DNA of 64,000 nt from Siphonodentalium dalli (GCA_032622095.1 CP136062.1:36210918-36274917); one strand, 5' to 3'. Counted from the first letter of the stretch, positions 1 to 12,470 are shown. Numbers and translations: made by a program. The notes: a model not told the origin generated them from the sequence alone.

Positions 1-565
1 CGTCGGCATGTAAATATTTTCGTTTATTTAATCTCCATGGGTCAGTCAATTCCAGACTTCCAGCTAGAAATTTAACTGCGGATTTTGCTTTCGGGTTATT
101 AACGTTAATATAATGTTTTGTATCTGGATTTTGTTCCTGCACAATACGTATGTAATACGTATTGCCAATTGTTCGGATCTGTTCGTGAATTTCATTATAA
201 AAGCTCGGACTGTCCTCGTTTGGTCCATAAATAGCAGCCAATGTAAAGCGAATAACTTCTATCGTAATATCTAATATCAAACAATTGCCATTTTTGTCGC
301 GTTTTGAGTCATGGATTTTGATCTGAAACGTGTTTCTGAAAAGTTTGGCCACACCCCTAGATTGGGAGTCATAAGATGCGAACCTACACTCAAATCCCAA
401 TTCTGATCCGATAATGTTTTCTATTTCATTTGTAAAATGTGTATCTTGTAAACAGTAAATAGAACCCCAGAGACCTTTAAGGTAATCAAAAACATGGCGT
501 CGTTTCTCCACCTGGTGTAACCATCGGCAGCAACTGTTGGCGGATACAATTTTAACGGACGACAT
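1..565 (-). pseudogene. L1/Tx1-type LINE ORF2, N-terminal endonuclease fragment
   Basis: Read on the minus strand from an ATG at 565, the frame is open for 188 codons and runs off the window start. The layout matches the APE-type endonuclease at the N-terminus of L1/Tx1 LINE ORF2: an opening SANS segment, KRRHVFDYLKGLWGSIY, LQDTH, SRGVAKLFRN, an IYGPNED motif, and the later NNPKAKSAVKFL...LTDPWRLNKRKY stretch. The catalytic Glu of the usual LQETH is Asp here. The GDFN-like motif expected between YYIRIV and NPDTKHY is missing, apparently through an internal deletion. This was therefore an endonuclease, but the copy is very probably dead. The reverse transcriptase part, if present, lies outside the window. 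Clade assignment rests on motif recognition only. Confidence 0.8.
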
Positions 566-866
566 AACTAAATATTATTTGACACTTTGCTGACTGGACC
601 TATAGTATATGTATAATATACTGTTAAGTTGATAAATAGTATATAATGTTCACGATTGAATGCAAAAACAACATTGATGATTAGACACACACACATTTCA
701 TTCATACTGTGGACGGGGGAGGGGTAAATCCAAACAAATGGAATGTCAATACATTCGCTGACCGGTTTGAAAGTCATCTTGCCTGACATTTCCGGGGCCA
801 TGTGACCGCCATTCTGGACGTCTCGGTGTTGGAAAGGAGTGATATAATTGGTAAGGTATGCATTAA

Positions 867-1268
867 CCCTTTACCCAACAGAAGGGCCCTGTGCCAATGC
901 ATTCTCTTATATATGCGAGTCGACCATAGGTCGCCTCGCATATATAAGAGAATGCATTGGCTTAACACATTAAAAATTATAAAATTGTTAAAGAATGTAA
1001 GAAAAAATGGTAAAAAGTGTTAAAAACTGATTTTTTTTAGGCCAATGCATTCTCTTATATATGCGAGGCGACCTATGGTCGACTCGCATATATAAGAGAA
1101 TGCATTGGCACAGGGCATAACTATAACCATCACAATGTGGTCAATGAGCCGGTTCCAATGATATCCATATTTGTATGGTTCTATTCAGACAGACCGAAGA
1201 TATTTTAGGCTGTTGAAGCTTTATTTGGCCGGTTTTGGCCGGTTTTGGCCGGTTTGTTGGGTAAAGGG
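867..1268 (+). mobile_element. piggyBac-like MITE, copy 1, with two long hairpins
   Basis: A 402-bp non-autonomous element flanked on both sides by TTAA (863-866 and 1269-1272). Its ends are CCCTTTACCCAACA and the reverse complement. TTAA duplication plus CCC ends is the signature of piggyBac-superfamily elements. Inside are two near-perfect palindromes of about 69 bp (893-961 and 1041-1109), built on GCCAATGCATTCTCTTATAT and separated by an A/T-rich spacer. The two palindromes are reverse complements of each other in their small asymmetric centres. A short GGCCGGTTTT repeat lies near the right end. There is no coding capacity; mobilisation would need a transposase from elsewhere. Other copies: 10929-11306, 12471-12862, 55819-56273. 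Confidence 0.85.
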
Positions 1269-1364
1269 TTAAGATATAACTGTCGTTCTGTATGGTTGGG
1301 GCAACAATTGATCTACATGTATATAGTTATCGAGCTTTTTAGTATATATGCACGTTGATATGGA

Positions 1365-1870
1365 TATATTCATGTGGTCGTTCGGTGTCGGATATATGAC
1401 AATTGAAAACATGATTTTAATATTAGTGAAGAAAACTAAATCTACTATGTCACACTCATGTGGTCGGCGTCGTTCATATGCATGTAGTTGAATCGATAAT
1501 AGTGTACATATGTGAATACAAATATTTGTTTAACATATAGGAAAGTCGAATATTATGGATGGATTTGTACACACTAATTTACTAAACATTAGTATACATT
1601 TCGTATGTCACAACCATGTGGTCGTTTTTTTTGTTGGTAAAATGGTTACAAATGTCAACAAATCATATATACGACTGCTTTGTCCCACTCGTGTGGTCGG
1701 TGATGTTCATGCAAGTGGATTGAGAGAGATGTACATGTATGTATGTACATTGTATTGTAACGTGATAAAAGAGTCGATGATATTACTGGTGCAAATAGAT
1801 GAGCACACATCTCGTATACAGTTTGTATGCCACACGTATTTGGTCGTTTGTAGTCAAATGGTAACATCGG
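1365..1870. repeat. degenerate tandem repeat with CATGTGGTCG core
   Basis: The core CATGTGGTCG or close variants recurs at about 1371, 1454, 1614, 1691 and 1826, each within similar flanks (CACACTCATGTGGTCG, GTTCATATGCATG). Spacing varies between roughly 77 and 160 bases, so this is an old decayed array. The open frames across it (for example 1555-1878) follow from the repeat and resemble no known protein. Confidence 0.5.
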
Positions 1871-1949
1871 CAGTATAATATAAATACAAATAACAACTGC
1901 TATGTCATAAATATATACACATACCCATGAATTGCTGCAGCATATGGGA

Positions 1950-2783
1950 GCAAAGGAGCGGTATATAGTTTATATTAGAACACGATTCAGAATGGATACG
2001 AAAAGGAGTATGCTTGTTCCAGTTTTGACGACATATGCAAATGCTTCACAAAAATGCATGAGGTGGACGACTGGAAAATGTCGAAAAGAAGACATATGAC
2101 TTTTCAAAAAAGTGCAATCAGCAGAGAAAAAGTCCAAAAAGGCGGGAGATGCAGTGACATCTATGGAAGATTCAGTAATTAGGGACATCTTAGAAAGAAT
2201 ACAGGATTTAGAAGATGGACTAACTGAAACAATTACTGTGTATTTTGATTCGAAATTTGAGGACACCGACGAAGCCACAGAGGAGCTGTACACAACCCAA
2301 GGGAAAACATCAACTCCATTCTTAAGAAACAACCGAACTAAGTGATGCTCACATAAAGGTTGATATGTGGGGACGTAAATGGAACGTTGTCATAAAAGGA
2401 ATTCAAGTAACGACCAAATAAAATGCACAAGAAACTCAAAGAAAAGTGAGAAAGTCTTTCACAAACATTCTTGGCGTATCGGAAGAAGATACAAACGGAA
2501 TGCAATTTGCTGCATGCCACCAACTTCCCACGGGAACTGATAAACATCCAAACACTATCGTTCATTTGTACCATTAGATGATCGAGACAAAGTGCTTTCT
2601 AAAGGGAATGAGTTACAGCCAGGGTCAGGCTACAGCGTATATGTTGACATTCCTGCAAACGTATCGAAGCTTCGAGGAAAACTATTGAAGGAAAGAAGTT
2701 TTCTTTCAGCGGTGGAGAAAAGAAAAGTGAAGTTAATCTACTTGAAGAATGAGCCATTCTTAAAACTGGCGAAAAAGTAAAAA
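1950..2783 (+). pseudogene. L1/Tx1-type LINE ORF1 remnant (RNA-binding protein)
   Basis: Two plus-strand stretches look like the ORF1 protein of L1/Tx1 LINEs. At 2112-2345 is a charged, heptad-rich segment (SVIRDILERIQDLEDGL) like the coiled coil. At about 2450-2780 is an RRM plus C-terminal-domain-like part, including ILGVSEEDTNGM, HQLPTG, LDDRDKVLSKG, GYSVYVDIPANVSKLRGKLL and VKLIYLKNEPFLKL. The frame is broken: a stop interrupts HLYH at about 2574-2576 and the protein continues in another frame. ORF1 proteins bind LINE RNA as trimers; this copy cannot make one. It lies on the opposite strand from the endonuclease at 1-565, so the two are not one intact element. Confidence 0.6.
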
Positions 2784-2841
2784 TAACAAACATCCACTGT
2801 CAATAGAAGAAGTTATTATTAAAAATGAGTTAATTAATTAA

Positions 2842-2975
2842 GAGATAAACGTACCCTGTTGAGTTGTACATTCTGGGATTTGAGCATAAAAACAGTTTGT
2901 GTTTGCCGGCGAGTTCACAAACTGTTTTCATGCTCGAATCCCAGAATGTACAACGAAACAGAGTACGTTTATCTC
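2842..2975. repeat. 134-bp imperfect palindrome
   Basis: GAGATAAACGTAC at 2842 pairs with GTACGTTTATCTC ending at 2975. Pairing continues inward through TTGTACATTCTGGGATT and AACAGTTTGTG with few mismatches, leaving a loop of about 18 bases around 2910. It could be a hairpin MITE, but no clear target duplication was seen. Confidence 0.65.
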
Positions 2976-2979
2976 CATT

Positions 2980-3882
2980 GTAATTCAATCTAGCTAGAAA
3001 TTTTCACCCACAAAAAACTGTCTAAAAAGTACCATTTAGTCATTTTCATGATTCGATTCGAGACTTTCATGTTGTCGTTGTCACCGTGCACACATCGTTG
3101 GGTTTGTTCATTGCGTTACTCGGAACACTGCTCCGTAACAATTTCCTGTGGGCGGGTTGGCTCGTTTCGCCTCTCAGTTCTGCGCCGATGAAATTTTACC
3201 GTGCTACATTCAGGTTTGAAGCACGCTGAAGCGGCCGATGTCGGTGAATCGAAAACTAAAGTTAGCCGCTCTCGGCCAATCAGAATGCTTGTTTTAGTGA
3301 CAAATACATAACTTGTTATGACTTTTAATGAAAATCACACAAATTGCGGTGCCACTGGTGTTATCCCTTCATCACTGCGCGGAATCATGTAAGTTGGCGG
3401 GAAGGCGACAAACTCACTGAGAGTGTATGTTATTTCCAGCTTGTCAGGATTTAATTTGTATCCTATCATTCTGCAATGGTTTAGGGTCAATGCACCCAGG
3501 GCGCCTAATAATGTATAATACCAATTACTAAAACACGTTGATAGCTGGTTATTCAATGTCAGACTGGTTGCTATTTTATTCCCATTCTTCATTTGTGGAG
3601 GGCTTCTGACCATAATCTTACCGACGTTGTCAGTTAAACGTTTTGTCGGAGCGAACTCGTGGATGAATGAATGGAAATCCATTGAGAATTCTATGGGATG
3701 ATTGTATCATTTCAATAATTCCTTAATTATAATTGATAGGGAGAATCAACTTTAAACTCAACAAAAATCCAAGCGGTTGAAGACAGTTAATTTTCCAACT
3801 TATTGAAGACTAATTGAAAAAATCATTTTAAATATGATATTCCCGTTTACTTGTTATGTAAAAGAGAAGTAACTATAATATA
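2980..3882. other. no recognised gene; one unassigned open frame
   Basis: A GC-richer patch at about 3110-3260 precedes a 115-codon minus-strand frame (3682-3335). That frame begins MDFHSFIHEFAPTKRLTDNV and ends in PVAPQFV. It has no domain I recognise, no signal peptide and no clear splice context. It could be a fragment of a decayed mobile element or chance. Confidence 0.3.
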
Positions 3883-4018
3883 GTCCAGGAGATATTGGTC
3901 GACCTCTGCACCCCCCAGGACTCAACTTCACCCCACTAATTTTCTTCCTTAAGGTCTTCTCTAATTTTTTTCACTTGTTAACAAGAAAAAAAAGTGGCCG
4001 CACAGACCCAAAAACAAG

Positions 4019-5095
4019 ATGGCGTCCATCATGGCGTCCATTTGTTTTTATATGCACCAGGTCTCTTTGATCGGCATTATAGTAAAGGTGATAGCACATG
4101 CGGTCTTCTTTTCCGCCCGATTCATTATGCTAATACACAACCCTTACAAATTAGCCAAAAATCCGACACAGAATCCAATATGGCGGCCAAGATGGCCGCC
4201 GAAATGTGAAAATATGCTATTTTTCTGACATGTTACCACCTTTCGTTTGTCTCTGTGGGAAAATGTTGGCAAATTTGCGTCATGTTATACAGTTATCATA
4301 TAGAGGAGTCATTGGTGGCCACATTGGGACCATAATATACATTCATTGCGGGATATTTTTGTCCGATATCACTTTTTCCCAAATTCCGGTATAATAGGTC
4401 AAAGCCGAATCTACGTTAATAACGCGATGTAATGTTTCGAATCAATTAATGTTATTGCTATTATAACAACACCCATCCATATATATGTGCAGGATATATT
4501 CAAGCTAGGAATCCTCTTATACCTGAGTTGAGGAATATTTACCAAATCCAAGATGGCGGCCAAAATGGCCACCAGAAATAAAATATCGCCAAAAATCGCC
4601 GATTTTAACATCAGTGAGCATTATTGTCATGAAAACTTCACACCTGCTTACTATTGTGAGTTGGGAACACTTATGCGAAGTACTTTCCTTGTACCATATC
4701 CAAATAAAAGTCCCCCAAATCCAAAATGGCGCCCAGAATGGCGGACAGATGTTGAAAAATCACCGAAATTCCCTCATATTCACATCATTTGGGCATTATT
4801 GTCGAGAAAACTCCACCCATGCTTACAGTTGAGTTGGAAATACTGAGGTGAAGTAATTACATTACATCTCATGCAAGAAATTATTTTCCAAATCGAAAAT
4901 GGCGGCCAAAATGGCGACCGAAATTTGAAAACAAGTCTACATTCCTTTACTTTCTTAGGATGGGCATTATTGTTTCGCTATTTCTATCCACCATTACATG
5001 TTGATATGGAATAGTGACATGAAGTATTCATTAGGGTTTGGCAATTGATACTCACAACCAAGATCGCTGCTAAATTGGCGGCTAGAAATTGAAAA
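4019..5095. repeat. internal ATGGCGGCC tandem repeat, left arm
   Basis: The word AAGATGGCGGCCAAAATGGC or a variant recurs near 4019, 4179, 4551, 4727, 4900 and 5070, a spacing of about 165-185 bases (twice that once). The units share further text such as AACATCAGTGAGCATTATTG and CACATCATTTGGGCATTATT. The reading frames across this stretch derive from the repeat. Confidence 0.65.
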
Positions 5096-6378
5096 TAAAT
5101 CGATATTTTCACACATTAATTTTAACTTTTTGTCATAATATCGGTATGTATGGACGAAACTGTACATACACCATCTATTAGTTCAATTTAAAGGTATCAA
5201 AACGCATACCATAGCTCGTATCCTTCTGGAAAGATGAAAATCCACAATTAATATCGCGATGTGGCAATTCGAAATCCATTCTCCACTTAGCGCCGATAAT
5301 GGCCGTAAGCGTAGGTGCACCGAATAGTTATATCAGAACAATTACCTGATAACAGATTCTGATTTGCCACGTCACGTCCATAATTATCTGGACCAGCTTC
5401 CATTTCTTTGTCTGATAAATCTAGATCGCTCACACCGACAAAGTATTTACCACTTCCTGGGAGTAGGTTCCTCTAATCATATCGTTTCAAACAATTCATT
5501 TTCCGGTGTCTAGCTTACGATTTTAAATTTTTGCTAAATATGATATTAGTGCGTCATCTTGAACTAGGAAGGCATATTACCGATGAGTATACAAGCTTAC
5601 AGAAGGTCATCTATATGTATGTGTATCATACCCCATGGGGATAACAACATGTACACCTGGCGAACCAGTTAGCTAGTCACTTCTCAATAGATGGTTCGTC
5701 AACTCACAAACTCAGCGAACGCATTGGCATATGTGGACAATTTCGACAGTGTTTCGAATGTTGCGAGCTGTCTCATTCCCTATGTCTATCTACTAAGGAG
5801 AAGACCATAGTGTAGAGACTACCCACAATTTCTTGACCGTGATCCGAAGCAAACTGTGTGACGCCCCGCAGTTGTCTCGTCGAATATCTCCTAGCAGAGA
5901 AGAACATTGCTCGCGGTGCTAGTTTGTGGACATGTGCCATGATAGTGGGAACGAAATGGGCCACGGTATACACCACCCTTACACCTGGTGCATGTTTAAG
6001 ATATAGAATGTCATGCGTGTCGGTTTTATTTGGTGTGGTAAGATTGTATTTCCACATCCGTTTCGAAGCCTTTCTGATTCAACTACGTACATTTATGTCT
6101 GGATAATACTATTCTAGCCTCCCTCAAAACAGTCCGATGGACTAAATGATAATTTCTTTATAGCATAAATGTATGCGTTATCCTCTCTCAGGGTTAGTGT
6201 CAGTATGTGGGCGGTATTATTCAAGAAAATGTCAGGAACTGAGGTGCATTTATTTCACTATGTATTTAAAGAACAATTTACAGTCTCGATGGCAATGGCT
6301 GTGGACGTTGTGGAACGCGACCTTTATGTTCATATAGCTTTATATATCGTGGATTGAGAGCAACAACCCGCCATCTGC

Positions 6379-7758
6379 AATTTTTTTTATAAAATCCCTT
6401 TTTTGCATTTTTGACTTTTGACATTATTTAGTTGATATCTAGGATATGTGAAAATATTAACATGAAATGCCGCCCACAAGGGGTCAAACTGTGATGCACC
6501 AACCAGCCAAGTGAACATATCATAAAAAACGGGAGCATAAAGCTGCCATCTGCCTGGCTCAGATGGCGGGTTCTTGTCGCATTAAATCTATTAACTCGGA
6601 GTCATTCTGATAACATAGAGTTGTGAAAGTCATCTGTATCACATTATCCTAATGATGTGATAAGATGCTGCAATAAACCCCACAGTTGGATACTGCTATA
6701 ATAAATTGGATTTTAAAATAAAAGTTTATGGTTCCCGCAGTCCCACTATATAAATTGTTAACTTAATCAAGGAGTGTATCAGATTAATAAAAGATAAAAT
6801 CAAATTCCTAAATATGTTGGCTGTTGGCATTTTGTTTATTTAATTGGTTCTGTTTCACAAAGTAACATTATTTTTTACGAAAATAACTATATGGCAAAGC
6901 TATGGATTATAACGATGATTGGATGGACACCACAATTATTGATCTTAATTGGAATCGGGATATTTATTAGTGAACGTTGTGCATTTACTGTATTATAATG
7001 CTATCCTTTGATGCCAATTTAGATTATGTTTGTTTGTATAATTAGCCGTGATATTCTTGTAGTGTTGACATGTTCAGTGATTGATTGGTGAGTATTTGAC
7101 ATTAAATTATTCACAACAAAAACTAAACAAACATGCAGTGATTGCAACCAAGAAATTTAAAATCAATTCTGTTTATAATAATTAATTTAATAAAATGCCA
7201 GTGGACCCTCTATTGTATGTTTCACTATTTTTGACATTCAATAGAAAACACGAAATTAATTCCAATTTCTCACTTTAACCAAACTTCATTTAAGCAAACT
7301 TATTTGGTATATAATTTATTAAATTTTAAATTAAATATGCTCACACATGTTTACATACAACAATGTTGTTGAAAGAACAAATAATTTAATTCCGAAGATG
7401 CTAAATCCACCACCCCATAGCAATGACAACACAAGATGTCTTAACAGCAGTTAAATTTCCATAGAGGCATTTCATACATCTCTGGGAGCAACAGGCCGCC
7501 ATTTGGCAGTTAGCGGTTTATTGCTGCTACATTAACAGAGCCATGTGACTCGTGATGTGAGAACACAAATGCGCCATCTGTATAAATTAGCTAATTATGG
7601 CCAATTATCAAGTCACACATGTGTTCAAACTTTACCATCTAATAGCACTTCCCAATCTGTGTTTGATGTGTGTCTATCATTTATTTAACGGCATGATACA
7701 ATACAGATATATACAAATGAAACTTTAAATTGGCTTTATCTCCAATTTATAAAATATG
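6379..7758. other. unpaired centre of the foldback element
   Basis: Strongly A/T-rich, with no open frame of note and no recognised gene. A few short words containing GCCATCTG or CAGATGGC recur (about 6545, 6560, 7496, 7571), echoing the inner ends of the arms. One small perfect inverted repeat lies at 6545-6567. The region may be the degraded body of an ancestral element. Confidence 0.45.
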
Positions 7759-7823
7759 TAGATGGCGGGTTGTTGCTCTCAACCCACGATATATAACTTT
7801 AGAATATAGTAGTTAATGTCTCA

Positions 7824-7981
7824 TGCAGGAAAATGGTCGCAATGGTGATGTTACTAAGAAATCACTTGGTGTACCAACGTTTGTTGAACTGAATGCAAGA
7901 GCTCATCAACGTAACATTCCTCTGGATGTTCTTCGCGTTGAACATTTCACCCTTTTGTTGATGGCATTTGTACTTTCTTGA
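7824..7981 (+). pseudogene. possible decayed coding fragment inside the right arm
   Basis: An ATG at 7824 opens 52 codons ending at 7981, containing KKSLGVPTFVELNARAHQRN and IPLDVLRVEHFTLLLM. The composition is more protein-like than that of surrounding frames. A further frame at 8276-8470 (DLFGETIAGRQQACSYDHVQ) continues in the same direction after stops. Together they suggest that the arm once carried a gene reading toward its outer end, but I recognise no family. Chance is a real alternative. Confidence 0.2.
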
Positions 7982-9149
7982 ACCATACCACCCAGCGTGA
8001 GTATGACATATCAATCAACCATCAAAGGTATCGCCTTTAAGACTACACCCCAGTCTTGGTGGGGCTTATACAGCAGTAGCCAATGGCACATGCCTGGTCC
8101 AGTTGTTTAAGAACGGCTTCCAAACGGATGGGAACATACAATCTTAGCATACAAGGAAAGCAAAGCCACACATGAGACCCTGTCTGAATCTAAAACATAA
8201 CAAAATAAGGGGCGGTGCAGTCATGGTCCAATTTAATGTTCACTATCATGACACATACCCACAAACTAGCACCTTGTGTATTGTGATCTGTTCGGTGAGA
8301 CGATTGCTGGGCGCCAACAAGCTTGTTCTTATGATCATGTTCAAGGAGTTTGGGTATATTATGCATTACGGTCTTCTACGCCTCAGCAGAAATGCATCTG
8401 TCAAATGTCGGGCTTTCAACACTCGAAGCCACATACAGAAGTTGTCCGGGTACGTCAGTGCATTAGATGAGTATGTGAATTGATGAACCATATATTGAGA
8501 AGTGGCTGTTTGGGACGATCACTAGGTGTACACGTTGTTATCCCCATTAGGTCACCAAAGATGACAATACGCAGATAGATAGGTCCTTCTGAAAGCTAGT
8601 ATACGCATCGACCGAATACATTTCTAGTGTATCGCACAAGATGACGCCTATATCCCATATGTAGCATCTGAATTATACCTTAAGCTATACCACGAATGAA
8701 GCTCGCTAAGAATTCCAAGCTTTCGAAACAAACACGTGGGCTGGACACCGGCATATGTATTGTTTGAAACATTCCGATTAGTGGTACCCTTCTACAAAGA
8801 AGTGTAGTAAACTGTTGTTGTGAGTGAGTTAGATTAATCTGACGAAGAGACGGAAACGGGTCTAGATAAAGCTGAATGTGCCAAATTCAGATTAACCTCA
8901 GGTACTGTTGTTTTGATTCTTGGAAGTCATAATATGACTATTCGGCGCACCGATATACGGTTACGGCCAGTATGAGCCCTTAGTGGAGAAAGGATTTTGA
9001 AATGCCACATCGCGATTGTGGGTTCTCATCCTTCCAAAAGGCTACGACTTACATTGGAACTGATAGATGGCGTATATTATGTACCGTTTCGTCTATACAA
9101 ATCGATGTTATGACAAAAAGTTGAAATTAGTATGTGATAATATCGACTT

Positions 9150-10215
9150 CTTTTCAATTTCTGGCCGCCAGTTTGGCCGCCATATTGACTGTGAGTATGA
9201 CTTGCCAAACCATAATGAATAATTCATACATATCAACATGTAATGGTGGGTAGAAATCACGAAACAATAACGTCCATCCTAAGAAAGTAAAGGTATGTAG
9301 GCGTGTTTTCAAATTTCGGTCGCCATTTTGGCCGCCATCTTCTATTTGGAAAACCATTTCTTGCATGAGATGTAAGGTGATTACTTCACCTCAGTATTTC
9401 CAACTCAACTGTAAGCATGGATGGAGTTGTCTCGACAATAATGCCCAATGATGTGAATATGAGGGAATTTCGGTGATTTTTCAAAATCTGTCCGCCATTG
9501 TGGGCGCCATTTTGGATTTGGGGGACTTTTATTTGGATATGGTACAAGGAACGTTCTTCTCCTAAGTGTTCCCAACTTACAATAGTAAGCAGGTGTGGAG
9601 TTGTCATGACAATAATGCTCACTGATGTTAAAATCGGCGATTGTTGGCAATTTTTTATTTATGGTGGCCATTTTGGCCGCCATCTTGGATTTGGGTAAAT
9701 ATTCCTCAACTCAGGTATAAGAGGAATCCTAGCTTGAGTATCTCCTGCACATATATATGGATGGTTGTTGTTATAATAGCAATAACATTCGTTGATTCGA
9801 AACATTACATCGCGTTATTAACGTAGATTCGGCTTTGACCTATTATACCGGCATTTGGGGAAAACGTGATATCGGACAAAAATATCCCGCAATGAATGTA
9901 TATTATGGTCCCAATGTGGTCCGCAATGACTCTTCTATATGATAAATGTATAACATGACGCAAAGATGCCAACATTTTCCCACAGAGACAAACGAAAGGT
10001 GGTAACATGTCAGAAAAATAGCATATTTTCACATTTCGGCGGCCATCTTGGCCGCCATATTGGATTATGTGTCGGATTTTTGGCTAATTTGTAAGGGTTG
10101 TATATTAGCATAATGAATCAAGCGGAAAACAAGACCGCATGTGCTATCACCTTTACTATAATGGCGATCAAAGAGACCTGGTGCATATAAAAAAAAATGG
10201 CCGCCATGATGGACG
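9150..10215. repeat. internal ATGGCGGCC tandem repeat, right arm
   Basis: Inverted counterpart of 4019-5095. GGCCGCCAT words recur at about 9166, 9325, 9495, 9670, 10040 and 10200, with spacing like that of the left arm. Open frames here are repeat-derived mirror images of those in the left arm. Confidence 0.65.
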
Positions 10216-10532
10216 CCATCTTGTTTTGGGGTCTCTGCGGCCACTTTTTTCTTTCTTGTTAACAAGTGAAAAACATTAGAGGAGACCTTAAGAAAGAAAA
10301 TTAGTGGGGCGAAGTTGAGTACTGGGGGGGGGGGGTGCAGAGGTCGACCAATATCTCCTGGACTAATAGCCTTTGAAATTAAATTCCCTTTTATTTCGTA
10401 TATTCAAAACTACACATATAATAAGTAGCTAGCACATATGACAAAAGAAAAAAAGAAGAAAGGCAATTCCTCGAGTACAGGCTTACACACTGCGATAACG
10501 ATGGTCTGGTGTGATGCGAGGAGATTTGTTGA

Positions 10533-10604
10533 AACCGTGAATGTATTAGATTATTGGCGGAAGCTGAATTGAGCTTCCACCGATAATATAATACATTCAC
10601 AGTT
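10533..10604. repeat. 72-bp imperfect hairpin
   Basis: AACCGTGAATGTATTA at 10533 pairs with TAATACATTCACAGTT ending at 10604. Inner arms GGCGGAAGCT and AGCTTCCACC enclose a loop of about six bases. No gene is recognised between 10364 and 10928. Confidence 0.6.
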
Positions 10605-10928
10605 ATCCAGAATGATGATAGCAAAATCGCATTGACGTATACATGTAGTAAGTGTACCACCATGATTATGTAGTACTGCTGCAGAATCTCATTTCTAGAA
10701 CACGCACGGAGGTTTATTCAAAATTATATCTAAATTTAGATATAGAGTTTATCAGTTGAAATGGACATAGGCCATCATCTCAAACACACGCTGTCATCCG
10801 TTATAATGCTATATACACGTTGAAACTGAGTCCTCACTTGGTGAAACGATATGATACACGTCATCGGTTTGTTATAATTTTATTGTTTTGACTTTTTTGT
10901 ATGTTTCCACTTGAGTTTACTCGATTAA

Positions 10929-11306
10929 CCCTTTACCCAACAAACCGGCCAAAACCGGCCAAATAAAGCTTCAACAGCCTAAAATATCTTCGGTCTGTCT
11001 CAATAGAACCATACAAATATGGATATCATTGGAACCGGCTCCTTGACCACATTGTGATAGTTACAGTTATGCCCTGTGCCAATGCATTCTCTTATATATG
11101 CGAGTCGACCATATATAAGAGAATGCATTGGCCTAAACAAAATCTTTTTTTAACACTTTTTACCATTTTTTCTTACATTCTTTAACAATTTTATAATTTT
11201 TAATGTGTTAAGCCAATGCATTCTCTTATATATGCGAGGCGACCTATGGTCGACTCGCATATATAAGAGAATGCATTGGCACAGGGCCCTTCTGTTGGGT
11301 AAATGG
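10929..11306 (-). mobile_element. piggyBac-like MITE, copy 2
   Basis: Flanked by TTAA at 10925-10928 and 11307-11310, in the orientation opposite to copy 1. The palindrome at 11078-11132 has lost about 14 bases from its tip, while the one at 11212-11280 is complete. The terminal sequence at the right end carries one substitution (AAATGG for AAAGGG). No coding capacity. Confidence 0.85.
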
Positions 11307-11399
11307 TTAACCTATCAATGGCGATTGTTTTACTGAATAATGTCAACCACGAAACAAGCAATTTAAATTTAAGGGCAGTAATGTGGAGATAGTAAAATT

Positions 11400-11955
11400 A
11401 TTACCTAGGGGGGGGGGGGGGTGAACAGGATTTCCGCACGTATGCCGGGGTGGGTGGGTGGTCAAAACCACCAACAAGCCATTTTTTCCGCAACTAAAAA
11501 AAAAATTCCTGCTTGTTTTTTAGTGTTTTGGCAATGAGTTGGGCTTCAAAACCACTTTGAATGAGAGAAATAATGTAATTCTAACTGTAAACTGACTGCA
11601 GGCAGTTATCGTGTTGTATTTTGTTGCAAATTTTGAAATCCAAGATGGCCGCTGGCAGCCATGTTTTTTTGGCCGAATGACCTCAAAATGACTCATTCCT
11701 ATTTACATGTCCATGTTAACATCCATGATAAATAGTATGCACAGAAATTCATATAAAGCTGTTTACAGTGAATTTCCCCCCGCAAATCTCTGTTTTAGTG
11801 TTAAAAGGGGGGGTGGGTGTCAAAAAATGGTCGGAAAAAACTGCCGAAAACGGAAAAAAATTTGGCGGTGGGGGTGGGTGGTACAAAAAATGATCGAAAG
11901 GGAAAAAATGCCATATGTGCCTGAATTTTTTTTTCCGACATCCCCCCTGTAGGCA
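11400..11955. other. G-rich stretch without a recognised gene
   Basis: Contains a run of about 13 G at 11408 and repeated GGGTGGGTGG-type words (about 11445, 11810, 11865). The last two stand in related contexts (CAAAAAATGGTCG and CAAAAAATGATCG). The frame at 11707-11952 spans these repeats and resembles no known protein. Such tracts could form G-quadruplexes, which is inference. Confidence 0.4.
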
Positions 11956-12470
11956 TTATAAATAATATACTAGAAGTACGCAGAAGCACAGCAAACCTGT
12001 CTTATATGTAAACAAAGGACACGCATTTCGTGATAACTTTTGTACTTCATAGTTAATGGATGGATGGACGTGACACCATCCGCTCGTTTAAATGTTATAG
12101 TGTGTTGGTTCTAGAAGTGCGACGTTTGATGTACAGTCTGATCTAAACCCATCGACGCTCCTTGTCAAGTGATCATGCTAATTTGCTATGATGATGCTGG
12201 TTGGGGTGCGGGTTGGGTTCGGGTTTGGGGTCCGCCCGGGGGTTTCCGCGTGTGTTGTCGCATGATGATGCTGGTGCACCGTATAGCTTTGCTATGATTC
12301 TGGTACAGTTCTAAACGATGTTGGTGACTGAGTAATGTTTTCGAAATATTAAACACGTAAAAATGGAGCTCTTGATGGTGAACGTGTCATGTACACTATA
12401 TACCGACCTGAGTTCTGTATGCGATAACCAGACTGTGTTCAATCTACGAATTGACTTCTAAGTTGTATAA

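Larger units (their letters stand above)
3883..10363. mobile_element. giant foldback element (6.5 kb inverted repeat)
   Basis: The whole interval is one inverted repeat. The left arm is about 3883-6378 and the right arm about 7759-10363, with a centre of about 1.4 kb. The ends are GTCCAGGAGATATTGGTCGA and its reverse complement, each abutted by TA (3881-3882 and 10364-10365), which fits a 2-bp TA target duplication. Matching anchors are found along the arms: 5306 with 8945, 5640 with 8520, about 6050 with 8130, and GAGAGCAACAACCCGCCATC at 6356 with its complement near 7765. The arms are clearly diverged, with many substitutions and indels. No transposase is recognisable. Foldback-type or Tc1/mariner-related non-autonomous DNA elements are the closest known class; assignment beyond that is inference. 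Confidence 0.8.

Noticed and set aside
5773-6057. Minus-strand 94-codon frame in the foldback left arm
   Set aside because: The corresponding part of the right arm has stops and a different frame; no known domain. At best a relic.
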